Below, in pieces: positions 31,357 to 43,222 of a stretch of DNA of 64,000 bases. The position numbers and the translations under genes are program-made. The stretch comes from Trichobilharzia regenti (Eukaryota; Platyhelminthes; Trematoda; Strigeidida; Schistosomatidae): positions 84,764,319-84,828,318 of the forward strand of contig OX235264.1 of assembly GCA_944472135.2 (NCBI GenBank), read 5' to 3'. Position 1 is the first letter of the stretch, and the number at the start of each line of letters is the position of its first letter. The notes under the pieces are model-generated. The model did not search any database. It was not told the origin of the DNA and saw only the letters and a list, made by a program, of their open reading frames with translations.

Positions 31357-32883
31357 TTGAGGTTCTACCATGCCAGACAGGTTGTTTGGATAGCGGTTAA
31401 ACAAAAAGCAGCTACCCAATCCAACACTATGATACAAACAAATTCACAAAATTTCATGCCGGATCGGCCGTGGCCCGGATTAACAACGACCGCGCTTCCT
31501 GCTGCCGTGTCACAGGGCAGGAGTGATAAGTATGCTACTGAGGCACACCAAACAAAAGAGAACAAACAAAAACAGGCCGCGTGTGACCGGCCTCAAGCAG
31601 TTGTCCCCTGGGCTCTGCGGTCACGCAACCAACTTCCACGGTGTGGGCAGCCGGGAAGTAACAATCGCCCTCACAATCCGAAACGCACACAAAACCTCTC
31701 TAATCCTCACTTATCTTTGTCTTCATCTTCATCTCTATTACCTTGCCTTCCTTCCACTGATGCAACTCCTCTACTTGATGGCTCCTCACTCCCTCTTCAC
31801 TCTGTGTCCACTAAAAACGACGGAAGCCAAAAAACCACCACCGATAGTCTCCTAAAGCCACGCCACCAATTTCATATAGGAGCATTTAATGTTAGGACAC
31901 TTTGCCAAATAGGACAACAAGCATCACTAGCTAAGACCCTGGCATCCCGAGCCATTGATGTATGTTGTGTTTCAGAAACACGCATACAAGACCCAAGTGT
32001 GGTTATTCACCTAACCCCACCTGGCCAACAGGATGAATCTTCAAAATTCACCTTGAGGGTGTCAGGAGATGCCACAGCTAGTTCACGAGGATTAGCTGGC
32101 GTAGGGATAGCTTTGAGTACTAGGGCAGAAAAGACATTGCTTGACTGGATCCCGGTAGATAGCCGAATGTGTGCTGTCCGTCTGAACGGATCAGTAAGAA
32201 GGAGAAAGGACTGCACTACTCGCCGATGCCTTTTCGTAATCTCCGCCTACGCCCCCACTGACTGCAGTTCGGATGAAACGAAGGATGAGTTCTACCAAAA
32301 GCTGTCTAGTTTGGTGCGAAAGGCTAAACGCTCAGATATAGTCGTTCTAGCTGGTGACTTTAATGCTCAAGTAGGGAAATTGTGTCAATCTGAGAAGGAT
32401 GTCGGTGGCACCTATGGAGTTCCGTGCCAGCGAACCGACAACGGTGACCGTCTCCTACAGTTCTGTTCTGATAATCATTTGTTTCTTGTAAGCACTAACT
32501 TTAAACACAAGGAGAGACACTGTTTAACCTGGCGACCCCCATCATCAAACCAACGCTGGACACAAATAGACCACATAGCAATAAGCTATCGTTGGCGTGG
32601 GTCGGTAGGAGATTGTCGCTCCTTCTGGAACACGTGTGTAGATACCGATCACGCACTGGTCCGGGCTCGTGTGTGCTTACGACTGAACGGACGTAGGAAA
32701 CAGCTGGCGGTAAAACCATCACGTCCCCAGCTCGATCAGGAAACTAAATCCCTATTTGAGGAAGAACTAGCTAAACGCATATCTGAGTTCGACAGCTGTG
32801 CTCACCCTGAAGAAGCCTGGAAGAATATTCAGTCAGCCATAGATACAGCTGTAAAAGCTGTGAATAAGCAAATCCAAAGGTGA
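31357..32883 (+). pseudogene. RTE endonuclease part (R7)
   Basis: 508 codons: basic low-complexity N-terminus, then the APE endonuclease with GAFNVRTLCQIGQQASLAKT, VVLAGDFNAQVG and DTDHALV. A one-base loss near 32870 relative to the sister copy ends the frame after NKQ. Confidence 0.88.
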
Positions 32884-33128
32884 GTAAAAACCACTGGATT
32901 TCGACTGCCTCATCCGAACTGATAGATGCTAGAAGACTTATTCCGGCGAGCTCCGAATTCAATGAGGAGCGAAAGCTGCACAAAAGGAAACTTACTAAAA
33001 GTCTCCGCAAGGACCGTGAACAGTGGTGGGTGACAAAGGCGAAAGAGATGGAAAAAGCATCGGCGATAGGCAACACTAGGCAACTCTTTAGACTCATCAG
33101 GGAAACGGGGGGAGAAGGCAAATCATAA
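32880..33128 (+). pseudogene. RTE linker segment (R7)
   Basis: Continues the polyprotein with KNHWISTASSELIDARRLIP and a basic helical region (KDREQWWVTKAKEMEKAS). It ends at another one-base loss near 33112. Confidence 0.75.
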
Positions 33129-33267
33129 GTGAGACTATTTCTGAGAAAAATGGCTCCTTAATTAGCTCTCAGGATAGACGCCTTGAACGCTGGAAAGAAC
33201 ACTTTGAGGAACAATTTAACTTGCCTACAGCCACACTGAACCTCCCCGACATCCACCACGTACCCGA

Positions 33268-34173
33268 ATGGGATATAGACACTGGTCCGCCGTCTGTAGT
33301 GAGGTCACAAAAGCTATCAGTAATTTGAAACGAGGCAAAGCGGCAGGACCCGACGGAATTATTCCGGAGGTGTTTAAATATGGGGGTGACATACTAGTTT
33401 GTAGATTAACTGAGGTACTAGGCAAAGTCTGGGAATCAGAGACAGTGCCATCAGACTGGGGTAAGTCACTTATTATACCGATATTCAAGAAGGGAAACAA
33501 GTCCTCGTGTGATAATCATAGGGGGATCAGCCTAACGAACATAGTCTCTAAAATCCTAGGCTCAGTAATCATGCATAGACTAAGCAGAACTCGGGAGGAA
33601 CAGACAAGGGAAAATCAAGCAGGCTTTAGACCAGGTAGAGGGTGCATAGATCATATCTTCACTCTTCGACAGATTCTAGAACATAGACACACTTTTCGGC
33701 GTCCAACAATTGTCATATTTCTTGACTTGAAGGCGGCCTTCGACTCCGTGGATCGAAAGGTACTATGGCAATGTCTGACTGTGAAGGGAGTGCCAAGAAA
33801 GTACATTGCACTAATCAAGGCACTCTATTCAAACTCACGTCGTGTAAGGGCTTATGGGGAATTGTCATCTGAATTGGTAACAACCAGTGGTGTCCGACAG
33901 GGATGTCCACTTTCCCCATTTCTGTTTAACTTCATCATAGATATGCTGATGGAAGTATCCTTAACTGAACGTAACGACTTAGGAATCGACTTGTTACCAG
34001 GGAATAGTCTTATGGACTTAGAATATGCAGATGACATAGTCCTGTTAGGGGAGGATGCTGACAAAATGCAGAGTCTTCTGAACACCTTGAGCAGCAATCT
34101 TCGTATGTTTGGCATGCGATTCGCCCCTACAAAATGTAAGATGCTGCTACAGGACTGGACACGTCAACCCTAA
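33268..34173 (+). pseudogene. RTE reverse transcriptase domain (R7)
   Basis: 301 codons carrying all core RT motifs: GPDGIIPEVFKYGGD, FLDLKAAFDSVDR (first Asp), GVRQGCPLSPFLFNFIID, LEYADDIVLLGED (YADD) and CKMLLQDW. The palm is thus intact and only the joins to the flanking frames are broken, so this copy died recently. Confidence 0.88.
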
Positions 34174-34921
34174 CTTAGTGATAGGGAGTGAAGTGATAGA
34201 ACATGTTGACCACTTCACCTATTTGGGAAGTTGTATTAGCACCAACGGACTGATTGGCGATGAAATCTCAGCACGGATCCGAAAAGCTCGAGCTGCTTTC
34301 GCTGACTTACACCATCTCTGGCGTAGGCGTGACATCCGGTTATCAACCAAGGGACGTGTGTACTGCTCATCAGTTCGCTCCGTCCTTCTCTATGGCTCTG
34401 AAACATGGCCAATACGCGTTGAAGACATGAAAAGGTTGACTGCTTTCGATCATAGATGTCTGCGATCTCTGTCTCACGTTAGGTGGTTTAATAAGGTAAG
34501 TAATGTTGACGTTAGGCGTAGAGTGTTGGGCAAAGAGGGAAAATCAATCGACGAGGCTATAAAGTTACATAGACTGAGATGGCTAGGTCACGTGGTGCGC
34601 ATGCCTAACCATCGCCTCCCCCGACGGGCATTACTAGCTGATATAGGTGCAGGTTGGAAAAGAGCCAGTGGTGGCCAAACAAAAACATGGCCTCATCAAT
34701 CCATGAAATCCTTGACAGTTAAACTGAGTCAGGTAGGGAGATGCAGACTTCCGGGTTGGGGCCCTCGGGACTCTAGGAATCAATGGCTGGAGACAATAGG
34801 TGACATGGCTCAAAATCGTTGTCAATGGCCAGCGCAGATGTATTCAGTCTCTGTAATCTTTCATATTCCTTTCTACCATTACCCATTCTGTTTCACTCTT
34901 ATACTTGTCAAACTCTATTGA
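34109..34921 (+). pseudogene. RTE C-terminal domain (R7)
   Basis: 270 codons with [58 protein letters not shown] and a Cys/Trp-rich end (VGRCRLPGWGPRD). Overlaps the preceding frame, consistent with a small deletion near 34158. Confidence 0.82.
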
Positions 34922-35221
34922 TTCTCTTCACTCATCTTCTTGTCTACCTCTGTGTGCTATTTGGAACGTGGCAACTCGAACTGCTGCACTTCGGTGCCAA
35001 GTTCTATGTTGAATCCAGACAGACAGACAGACAGCGCTTTTTGCTATGGATAGAAATTCTGACTTTCAGCTACCATTTAACATCACCAAGATGAAATTGA
35101 TGAAAATCAAATGTTACTCAACAATCACTTGCATATCCATGCAATTGGTTACGAGCCACACCTATTTTGTCTCTTTGATTGACTACACTACCTGACTGCC
35201 CAAACTTCTGTAAGTGGGGAA

Positions 35222-36201
35222 AGCTGTCTGTCTGTCTGTTTTCGACATAGAACTTTACACAGATGTGCGCCAGTTCAAGTCGCCACACTCCCTCCTTGTA
35301 GCACACAAAGCAAGAGAAGAAAGTAGAAGAAATGCATAATAGACAGTATACAGAGGTCTGAGACAAAGGAATAGTAGTAACGAGGAACAAAACAGTTTCA
35401 TTGGAAATCATAAGTCACAAGGAGTAGATGCATCTGCGCTGGCCACTGAGAACGATTTTGAGCCATGTCACCAATTGTTTCTAACCATTGGTTTTTACCG
35501 TCCCGAAGGCCCCAACCCGGAAGTCTACACCTTCCTACGTGACTTAAACTAACTGTTGTAGATTTCATAGACTGGTTCCACGTTTTTGTTTGACCGCCGC
35601 TAGCTTTCTTCCAGCCTGACCCTACATCCGCAAACATTGCTCGTCGAGGAAGGCGATGACTAGGCATGCACGCGTAACACATGTCCTAACCATCTCAGTC
35701 TTTGTAACTTCACAACTTCGTCGATTGATTTCCCCTGTTTACCTAGAACTCTACGCCTAACTTCAATGTTGCTCACCTTATTATGCCACTTTACACGGGA
35801 AATAGAGCGCAGGCACCTATGATCAAAGACAGCTAATCTTTTCATGTCTTCCACTCTCAATGGCCAGGTCTCACAGCTAGCCATAAAGGAGGACGGAGCG
35901 GACTGATGAGCACTACACCCGCCCTTTGGTCGATAGCCAGCCGGATATCGCGTCTACGCCAGAGATGGCGTAAACTGTCATAGGCGAAACGAGCCCCCTG
36001 TATCCGTGCTGAGATTTCGTCAGAGATCAACAAGTTGGCGTTGGCTGATGGTACTTCCCAAATAAGTGAAGCGGTCAACGTGCTCTACCACTTCACTTCC
36101 TAATTTTAAACTAGGATTCGGTGTAGTCCAGTCCTGTAACATCATCTTGCATTTGGCGGGAGCGAATCGCATGCCAAACATTCATAGATTGCTATGACCA
36201 C
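35222..36201 (-). mobile_element. 5'-truncated RTE LINE (R8), minus strand
   Basis: The (CTGT)n at 35224-35239 is the inverted CAGA tail. The copy extends to gcatgccaaacattcatag..gct near 36201, that is, about the last 980 bp. C-terminal coding blocks (MPSHRLPRRAMFADVG, VKWHNKVSNIEVRRRVLGKQ) are close to those of R5, with frameshifts. It lies tail to tail with R7. Confidence 0.88.
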
Positions 36202-36818
36202 ATGGTTTGCTGGTCGTCAGTGGAGCGCCTAAACCAATAAACCGTAAATTCACGTTAAGTTCGTGCACTGAGTGAAACAATCCTACTGTATTCATCAATT
36301 ATAAAACAAGAGTACAATTCATAATAATAACTTATGCCTATAGCCCATAACATCAGATAATGTAAATAATTACTTATAGTAGAGAAACAATCAACCAAAA
36401 AAAATATATCATTCACAACACAATTCACTGAAACTGGTTGCCGTAAATTTTCGACAGAATCCTACAAATGGACAGCAACTAGATTCAAGAAACGTACTTT
36501 ACTTGATTCAAAATTTTAAATTAATTGTATTCATATTGTGGCGTATACTACTGATAATATTTTTCAGTAGTATATACACAGACGTTCACCGGCATAAAAA
36601 CATAAAACAACAGGGAGATAGATTTGATGTCACAACGGACAAATGATACAGCGTTGTAGGGATACATGGGAGACGTCAAATGAACACAAAGAAATACAAT
36701 ATGAAGATCAGAGGTACTACAGCACGGAAGATCTGTGCAAATGGTGATATGAATGTACGGTGTACATAATTTCGCTATATAAAGATACAAAATTCCAAAC
36801 TAATAAACTGACCAATAC
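36202..36818. other. intron 2, nothing recognised
   Basis: AT-rich; no repeat or exon recognised. The exon 2 donor is at 36817-36818. Confidence 0.5.
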
Positions 36819-36951
36819 CTTCAGATGTTGGAACGATATCAAGAGTCTCATTATTGCACATATGACCGTAACAGCAGCAAGTTTTATGCAAATCATCTTT
36901 AGATCTATGTAGGACATGACATACTCCACTAACATTAGGACATTTATTTCC
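36819..36951 (-). CDS. TbRII: TGF-beta type II receptor exon 2 (Cys box)
   Basis: The acceptor ..taattttag ends at 36952 and the donor is GAAG|GTATTG at 36819/36818. It enters in phase 0 and leaves in phase 1. The 44 complete codons include GNKCPNVSGVCHVLH and HKTCCCYGHMCN. The triple Cys followed by four residues and Cys-Asn is the signature that ends the three-finger ectodomain of TGF-beta family receptors, and the CCC form is typical of type II receptors (as in activin type II). It lies in a different frame from the open frames that overlap it, so it is easily missed. Confidence 0.93.
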
Positions 36952-37002
36952 CTAAAATTAAAAAAAATTCAGAAAAGTTAATTAATTGAATTATTTTGCT
37001 AC

Positions 37003-37218
37003 CAATTCTGGCCACGGCCAACAATCGAAGCTGTGTAGTTCATATGTTTGACTGACTGTTTCACGACTAAGGGTGATTAAACAGTGCTCTAAACCTGTAG
37101 CACACTTTCTACTTCTGATACTATTGTTATTTGCTTGAAAACCGAAAGCACAGGTGATTCCATCAACTTTATGATAATTTGTAAAATAAATCAGGTAAAA
37201 CATGACAAATATGAGCAT
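37003..37218 (-). CDS. TbRII: TGF-beta type II receptor exon 1 (signal peptide, ectodomain)
   Basis: The ATG at 37218-37216 opens MLIFVMFYLIYFTNYHKVDG, whose first ~13 residues are strongly hydrophobic and look like a signal peptide. Four cysteines follow (TC, KC, HC, DC). With six in exon 2 the ectodomain has ten, the usual number. The donor GTAGCA is weak but gives a clean phase-0 join across a 51-bp intron. The start is preferred because it directly precedes the hydrophobic segment. A polypyrimidine-AG just upstream (..tttttcag near 37248, ..ttctag near 37224) allows a non-coding 5' exon further right. Confidence 0.88.
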
Positions 37219-37699
37219 GTGACCTAGAAAAAATTCATTAACTTATCTGAAAAATACACAATCACCTTACCTGTTAAACAAGTGTAGGAATAATGCAGCA
37301 TAGAGACCACATGCTTGTAAATTAAGCATTATTAAAAGATAGATGAATGTGAGGCTTCATACACACACAGGAATTACATGCTACCTAGCGGCATCGACGG
37401 TGATGTTAGTCACTACGATACCTAAAACAGAAATAAATTCAGTGTACGTTAAAAAACTGTGGGGAAGATAATGCAAGATCAGTGGTGTAATTCATACTAT
37501 AATACTAGATGATTTCAGATGACAAAAACTGGTATACGCTAAATGGTAGTAAAAATAACACACTACTGTGATATACAGTTGACCAGTTAAGATATTCGAC
37601 TTTCAAACACAGTCATGGATTGAAACCCTGCCCCATCCAGAGGGATTTGGGAAACTAGAGTAACATTAATCCTCTGAGGTGAAATGAACTGAATCTTAA
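37219..37699. other. 5' flank of the receptor gene
   Basis: Contains possible splice acceptors for a 5' UTR exon (plus-strand ctgaaaaata and ctagaaaaaa). No promoter element could be identified with confidence. Confidence 0.4.
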
Positions 37700-38235
37700 A
37701 CGGATAACTTCGCATGAAAGTGCAGCATTTCTATAAACCACACATAAACACTGAAGATGCAAAGACACCATAATAAACGGAAGTGTACAAAAGGAAGAAT
37801 AATGAGAATTTGATTGAAATAAGCGATGACGAAGAGTTAATGCGTCTGAACCACTCAGGATGACTTTCAGCCATGCCACCCAGTCTCCAGCCACTGATTT
37901 TTATTGTCTCAAGGATCTCAATCTGGCAATCTACACACGTTAACGTGGTCCAATCCAGTAGTCAAAGACTTCTTAGACCGATAGCATATGTTGGTTTGAG
38001 CACCTCTAATTCTTTTCCAACGTAATCTGATGTTAACTGACATTAGTCGACAAGGTAGGCGATGACTTGCCATGCATAACACGTGTCCTAGCCATCTCAA
38101 TCGATTCACCTTACCAACCCTGAGTTATTTTCCTTCCTAACTTAACACTACGCATAACCTCAGTATAACCCAACACATTTATGCCACTTGACACAGAACA
38201 GACTCCCCATTTACCAGGCTGTCGCAATTATTGTC
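37700..38235 (-). mobile_element. old 5'-truncated RTE LINE (R9), minus strand
   Basis: Blocks ccttagccatctcaatcgatt, gcgatgacttgccatgc, ttttccaacgtaatctg and ggatctcaatctgg are the inverse of the RTE C-terminal coding region. The frame at 37918-38109 holds [19 protein letters not shown]. Much decayed. Confidence 0.7.
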
Positions 38236-38559
38236 TAAAGGCTGGTGATGCTACCCATTTTCTAAGGCTGTAACAGATGGGGAACCAAACAAGTAATGTG
38301 GTATGAATCACAAGCTTACCCTAGTCTGAAAGTGTAATTTAACGGTTTCAGCGACCGACTTTCATTTAAGGGATCTTAGGTTCAAGCCACGCTTCCACCT
38401 ACTCCGTTTTTAGCAACCAGACATTCATAAAATTTGTCACATTTAGTGTGATTCATTAACAGACGAGTACTGGGTAACTACTTTTCAGTACTTTGTACTC
38501 AGTATTATTGCCGGGTCCCAAACATGCTGTGTAAGTGCAAACATTTACGGAATTGCCTG
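38236..38559. other. nothing recognised
   Basis: No gene. A ttaggttcaagccacgc stretch near 38389 may be a B-box relic, but no surrounding SINE could be aligned. Confidence 0.4.
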
Positions 38560-39170
38560 ATTTTATTTGGTCATGGACTATCCACACTTATCCCTGCCCC
38601 CATTAACCACTTAGTAAGACCGAGAATGGGTAGACTTCAGTCTTTTCGAAATCTCTTTATATGGCAACACGTTGAGAGCATCTACCAGGTAAATCCTACT
38701 CACCGCCTTTATGAGACTTTCTTCCCAAAATTGAAAGTGCGAATGAGAACGTCTCACGCTTAGAACAGGACTGGTGGACATTCTGATCTATCTAACGGAG
38801 GTGGAATACCCTGATTCCAAGCATATGGTGTGTTTGGGGTCCAGAATCCGAACGGATTGAATGGTTTTTCAACCTGTTTTGATTGCTGGCAACCAGTAGA
38901 ATGCAGCTTCTGACGCTGCTCCGTTGCCTTGTGGGCCAAACTTTAAGTCAAAGCTCTGGGGTGGCCCCCTGAGACAAACACCTGCTTCGATCTGGGCGTC
39001 CGGGCAATCTGCCCAACCCCGCACAAACTATGAGATTTGTGCGGTGCATCTCTTGGTGCTCATAGTCGTTATGATGGAACGTTAATGATTTCTGGCTGTC
39101 ATCTAAATTGTCTAGAATGCTCTCCCCAGACATGACTTCATAGCCAACTAACAATAGTGTTCCAAGCTTT
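38560..39170 (+). repeat. diverged relative of the 624-bp retroposon
   Basis: It shares an ordered series with 21417-22040: aatcctactcaccgcctt, ccctgattccaa, gattgctggcaacc, ccgttgccttgtgggcc. Ends are approximate and the identity is modest. It shows that the 624-bp insertion belongs to a dispersed family. Confidence 0.55.
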
Positions 39171-39592
39171 AATAATAATTATTATTGTTTAGCAACATTC
39201 ACGCGTCTCTTCTCTTTTACCAAGGCAACATCTCAACGTTTACGAAAAGAATTTTAAGAAAGAACAACCATATATACCCATGACTGTGCTACGTTTACGT
39301 CATCAGGACTACACTTGGAGGAAAGCTAGGAAAGATTAGACCTAAGTTTAGTACTAATCAATGTTTTTGGCTTTTGTAAACAACGGTGAGGAGCAATAAA
39401 GGTTGTCTGGTCACTGCCCATATGACCAACAGAACCCAAGAGATGTGGTGATAAGTTGGTCGAAGTTAAATAGGTCTATTCATATCTCAAAGTTACCAGT
39501 AATATCACACGAATCTATTTTTTCTGTTATACAGTATCAGTTCGTCTACAGAAGTATGATTCTCTTTACCCACTATTCATCACCATTTACCC

Positions 39593-39656
<64 letters not shown>

Positions 39657-42448
39657 GTACCCGTTTTTATGGAATATGTGTAACATTCAACCAATAAATA
39701 AGTTTAAGAAAACTAAAAATACGCAGCTGTGGATGAACTATTAAAGTGATGTGTTTTACTGAAACGACACAATCAATAGCAATTGGGAATAACAGCATAA
39801 AGCCTTTGAGGATAGACGTACCTGAAATACTGTAATGATTTTTAAACTGAATTATCTAGGTTTCAAATGTAAATTCCTGGTTGTAACTAGAAAGGCCATA
39901 CTCTCCCATAATATTTACGCTGGCAATTAGAAACCATTAGCCTGTTTTGTCCGCATCACTTCAAACTTTCTTACGGCGTATTTCTACTTCAGTAACTTGA
40001 TATAAGAGATCTACAGCTTCACCAATCGGTTTACATCTTTTATGCACTACTAGGTGTAACCAATCAAATTATCCACTTACAAAATTAAATCATTGAAGAG
40101 CCACCTTTAGTAGTAAAATTTTCGGATTTAACCCTACCTACAAGTGATTAGGTTAGACGGTATTTCACTCGACGGAAGCGAGTTGGTTGACGAAAATGTA
40201 GTAATATACTGAACAATGTGGTAGAATGGCATAGAAGCATCGAACCATCTTTTAACAAGGTTCACAACATCAAGCGGATTAGGATCATGTTGAAATAACC
40301 AGAATTAATGTAACTGTAGAATTTGGGCAGTGTGGTAGCGTACAATTCTATACTAGATGCGATTTTTCGTATAAAACATGGACACAGTATCGATAACTGG
40401 ATATGTTGTTTTATTACTGTTGTGTGGCACATCTTCTTGGTGTCATACTTTACCAATATTGTTTTAAATAAATAAATAATAAAAGTAAAAGGATACTGTT
40501 TCGAACTAAATGTATCGTTCATTATCATTTATATGAATACCGTATCACTGTATTACATAAAATAAACTTATCTAGTATTAGTAAAGTACAAAATAACCTT
40601 TATAAATACATGGATTCCTTAGGATATGGCGAACTAACGACTGCAGACCCTTAGCATTTCTCACGGAAATCAATCACCGTGGTATCTACGTAAACACTTA
40701 TTAAATCTTTTTACTGGATCGAGGCATACATTCCTTATGCAAGCGCCTTTAAAGGGAAGTCGGATCTCCCCGGAGATATATATTTCATAGATTAGCAGAA
40801 GCTACCTTTAGCATAGTATTTTTTATCATAGAGGACTGAAGAAAACCCTTCAGAGTTGTATTTTCTCTCCTTACACCGTATTTGCGCAAATTGGTATCCT
40901 ACTCCTAATTGTTTTGAAGTGTTGAAAGTTGAACCAATACAATTCTGCATGTCATGTTGATCTGTCTTTATCTAAAAATAATTTTGCCTTCAAGCTAAGA
41001 AAGAATTCAGGCATTAAACACCTCTATCTGAAACCACTGAGTTTACTAAACTGATTTCAATTAAAATACAGAAATAGGAACAAAACACTTGTTCAGCATT
41101 CCATCATTTTCAGTAATGAGTAGAGTTAGTCATGAAGTTAAGAAAGTATAAGAAATAATATCGAGGACGTGTTACACCAAGCAAATACCTATATTTTTTC
41201 ATCGCAAAAGATCCTGATCTGCATACAGTATATTAACAGTAAGATATATATCACTAAAAGCGGTTCAAGTAAGGAGTGAATTCGGATGACAAATAAATTA
41301 CAGCAGGCCATGAAATTCTCGCATTCCTGATTTGATTTTATCAATTTTTAACGGTTAGGAATAAAGCTGTGTAAGAGAGAGAGGACTACAATCAAAGGAC
41401 TGCATCATATCCATGGTCCTGGAAAAAGCTGATACCCTCATGCATGACAATATCCATAAACACGGCTTTTCCCTTTTTCTTTGATACTTCAATAATAAAA
41501 GACTAAATGAAGACGCAATTATTTTAGGTGATCCATATCGTAAAAATCGTCGCTACATTAACTCAAATATAAAAACCAACGAATATGTACTTTACTAAAA
41601 GTAACCGGTCAGCAAGAATCCACTCGTACAAGCTTGGACTCCTCTATTTAATAGTGATAAAATATAGAACTCGGAGATTGTTATCTCCACAAAATATCAA
41701 TTTCCTATATCCTTGATAATGGAAAAATAAAAATTGAGAGATTCATCCGTCTGATAAAATAATAAGCCTCTGAAGACCGATCAAAAGAACTGTAATAGCT
41801 TACGTATAGAATATTATAACGTCAAAACTGAATCATAATATATATCCCAGATAGCATTTTATTCGGGCCCACTGCAGAATCGTCGAGGCGAAAAACTTCG
41901 GGGTCACAGCCGAACGTGGGACAAGGCCTCTGAGCCTGTCCCGAGCATTCTTCAACGCGCCCGAATCTATAACTACGCATAGACCGTATGAAGAGGACAC
42001 TGAGGAGATCTTTGCAAACCAAAATGTGAGGAAATTTTATTTTACAGCAGTCCATGGTGTAAGTAGTAAGTCATCGAAGAATTACCATGAACATGTTAAA
42101 AAAACTTACTACTCTAGAACAGCATACAAATATCCCGCTGAATTTAAATAGGTCAGCGCGTTGTAGAAACAGAAAGAAGTGATGCATATGAACACAGTGA
42201 ACAAGTATAACTACTTTCATGCAATACAGGAGCAAGAGGTGTGCAAACTTCTGCAAATAATTCCTTGTACTCTCATTCTCAGAAACATTTCTGGTTTTCT
42301 TTAGTGATATTTATCAGTCTAAGCTAACACTTTGAGGTTTCCTATATCGGTATTAGGCTCACAGTGAACTTTTCATTTAGCAGTGAATTAGAAAAAAGTT
42401 TTTCTTGAATGGCTTTACAAATAATTGAGTTATTCGATTTGCGCAGAA
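39171..42448. other. no recognised gene; (TA)n microsatellite inside
   Basis: About 3.3 kb of AT-rich sequence. It includes a (TA)n tract at about 39594-39654 and a GC-richer island at about 41865-42030. The island has a 77-codon minus-strand frame (41822-42055) that has no motif I know. It is right of the receptor start codon, so it could be promoter or 5' UTR territory. Confidence 0.5.
39594..39654. repeat. (TA)n microsatellite
   Basis: About 30 TA units. Confidence 0.95.
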
Positions 42449-42452
42449 GTTC

Positions 42453-42750
42453 TGTGGTGAGAGTAGGCTGCTGGCCAATTGGTAGACATTAATCGACGCT
42501 GATTCAACAACCAATCACAGCAGACTTAAACGTGGGCAAATATGATTCGCAGATAAATGGCCCTACTTTCCGAGAAATATCGAAAACAACCAATCAGAAG
42601 ACTGCGTTTGTCTGCTTAACTTCCGAGAAACAACCAATTAGAATACTGCCTTTTTCTGCTTGCGTAAGCCTTATTAATGTACATGAAATATATATGAATA
42701 TTTTCGTAATAAATCGATCTGCTGCCTGGCTTTTGTCTTCTGTTGTTACA
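42453..42750 (+). repeat. gypsy 5' LTR (298 bp)
   Basis: Begins TGTGGTGAGAG and ends TTGTTACA (TG..CA). It is immediately followed by tttggtgtcgctgcc, the expected primer-binding-site position. Confidence 0.92.
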
Positions 42751-42774
42751 TTTGGTGTCGCTGCCTCCAGAAAA

Positions 42775-43209
42775 ATGAAGATCCCGTGGCAAACTGCGTT
42801 TGAAGGAGGAGACATACGGAGCTTCTTACGTGACTTCGAGGCTGTCGCTGAGCTGGTGGGTGTCAAGGAGCAGGCGGCGAAGGCAGTTGTTCTGGGGATG
42901 CTGTTGAGAGGCCGAGCGAAGGCGGCAAATGACAGCGTAGACAGGTCAAATGGCACAGTGTCTTGGAAGAAATTGGTTGAATGTTTGGTATCGGAGTTTG
43001 ACAGCGCAACAGACAGACAGCTAGCGACGCAGCAGTTCCGGTCAACGAAGCTGGGACCTGATGTAGACCCTTTAGTATTGGCGATGACATTGACGAATTT
43101 ACTTCGACGGGCGCTTCCCACGTTGGATAAAGAATCAGAAGAGCAGTTACTATCTTCACAATTCATCGAGTGTCCCAGACCACATTTCTCAGCAATTAAA
43201 ACTGGTTAA
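42775..43209 (+). pseudogene. gypsy gag, N-terminal part
   Basis: The first ATG after the LTR and leader (42775) opens MKIPWQTAFEGGDIRSFLRD. A helical retrotransposon gag region follows (RGRAKAANDSVDRSNGTVSW, LVSEFDSATDRQLATQQF, LRRALPTLD). The frame ends soon after a shift near 43170; the nucleocapsid part is in another frame from 43223. It would form the particle shell. Confidence 0.8.
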
Positions 43210-43222
43210 CGCAACGCAACCG

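Larger units (their letters stand above)
31270..35036 (+). mobile_element. near full-length RTE-clade LINE (R7)
   Basis: It runs from cgaccgaaagctgctaccttg to the (CAGA)n tail at about 35013-35036. It is collinear with R5 and highly similar in the first 1.8 kb, more diverged later. Single-base losses relative to R5 near 32870, 33112 and 33299 break the frame, but the RT palm and C-terminus are better kept here. No clear target duplication was found. A minus-strand RTE copy begins 186 bp after its tail. Confidence 0.9.
2944..37218 (-). other. TbRII: host gene: TGF-beta/activin type II receptor kinase (partial, 5 exons)
   Basis: Gene span from the start codon to the last exon seen. Five exons decode to 581 residues with phases that match at every junction (0, 1, 0, 2) and GT/AG borders throughout. 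Domain order is signal peptide, ten-Cys ectodomain, transmembrane helix, juxtamembrane region and kinase N-lobe. Type II receptors bind TGF-beta/activin ligands at the cell surface and phosphorylate type I receptors. The motif pair GRGRFAEVW and VAVK with EYESW resembles TGFBR2 more than ACVR2. Introns are 51 bp, then about 8.0, 7.1 and 17.4 kb, and the large ones are full of retroelements. The end of exon 5 carries a good donor, so at least one more exon (hinge, HRD, DFG, C-lobe) must lie left of the window. Confidence 0.9.

Noticed and set aside
31260..35050. target-site duplication of RTE R7
   Set aside because: Flanks acatatatgtg and cgctttttgc show no convincing match.
39403..39744. 113-codon frame over (TA)n
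   Set aside because: Low-complexity artefact of the TA microsatellite, no homology motif.
42594..43166. 190-codon minus-strand frame opposite gypsy gag
   Set aside because: Shadow of the gag reading frame on the other strand; no independent motif.
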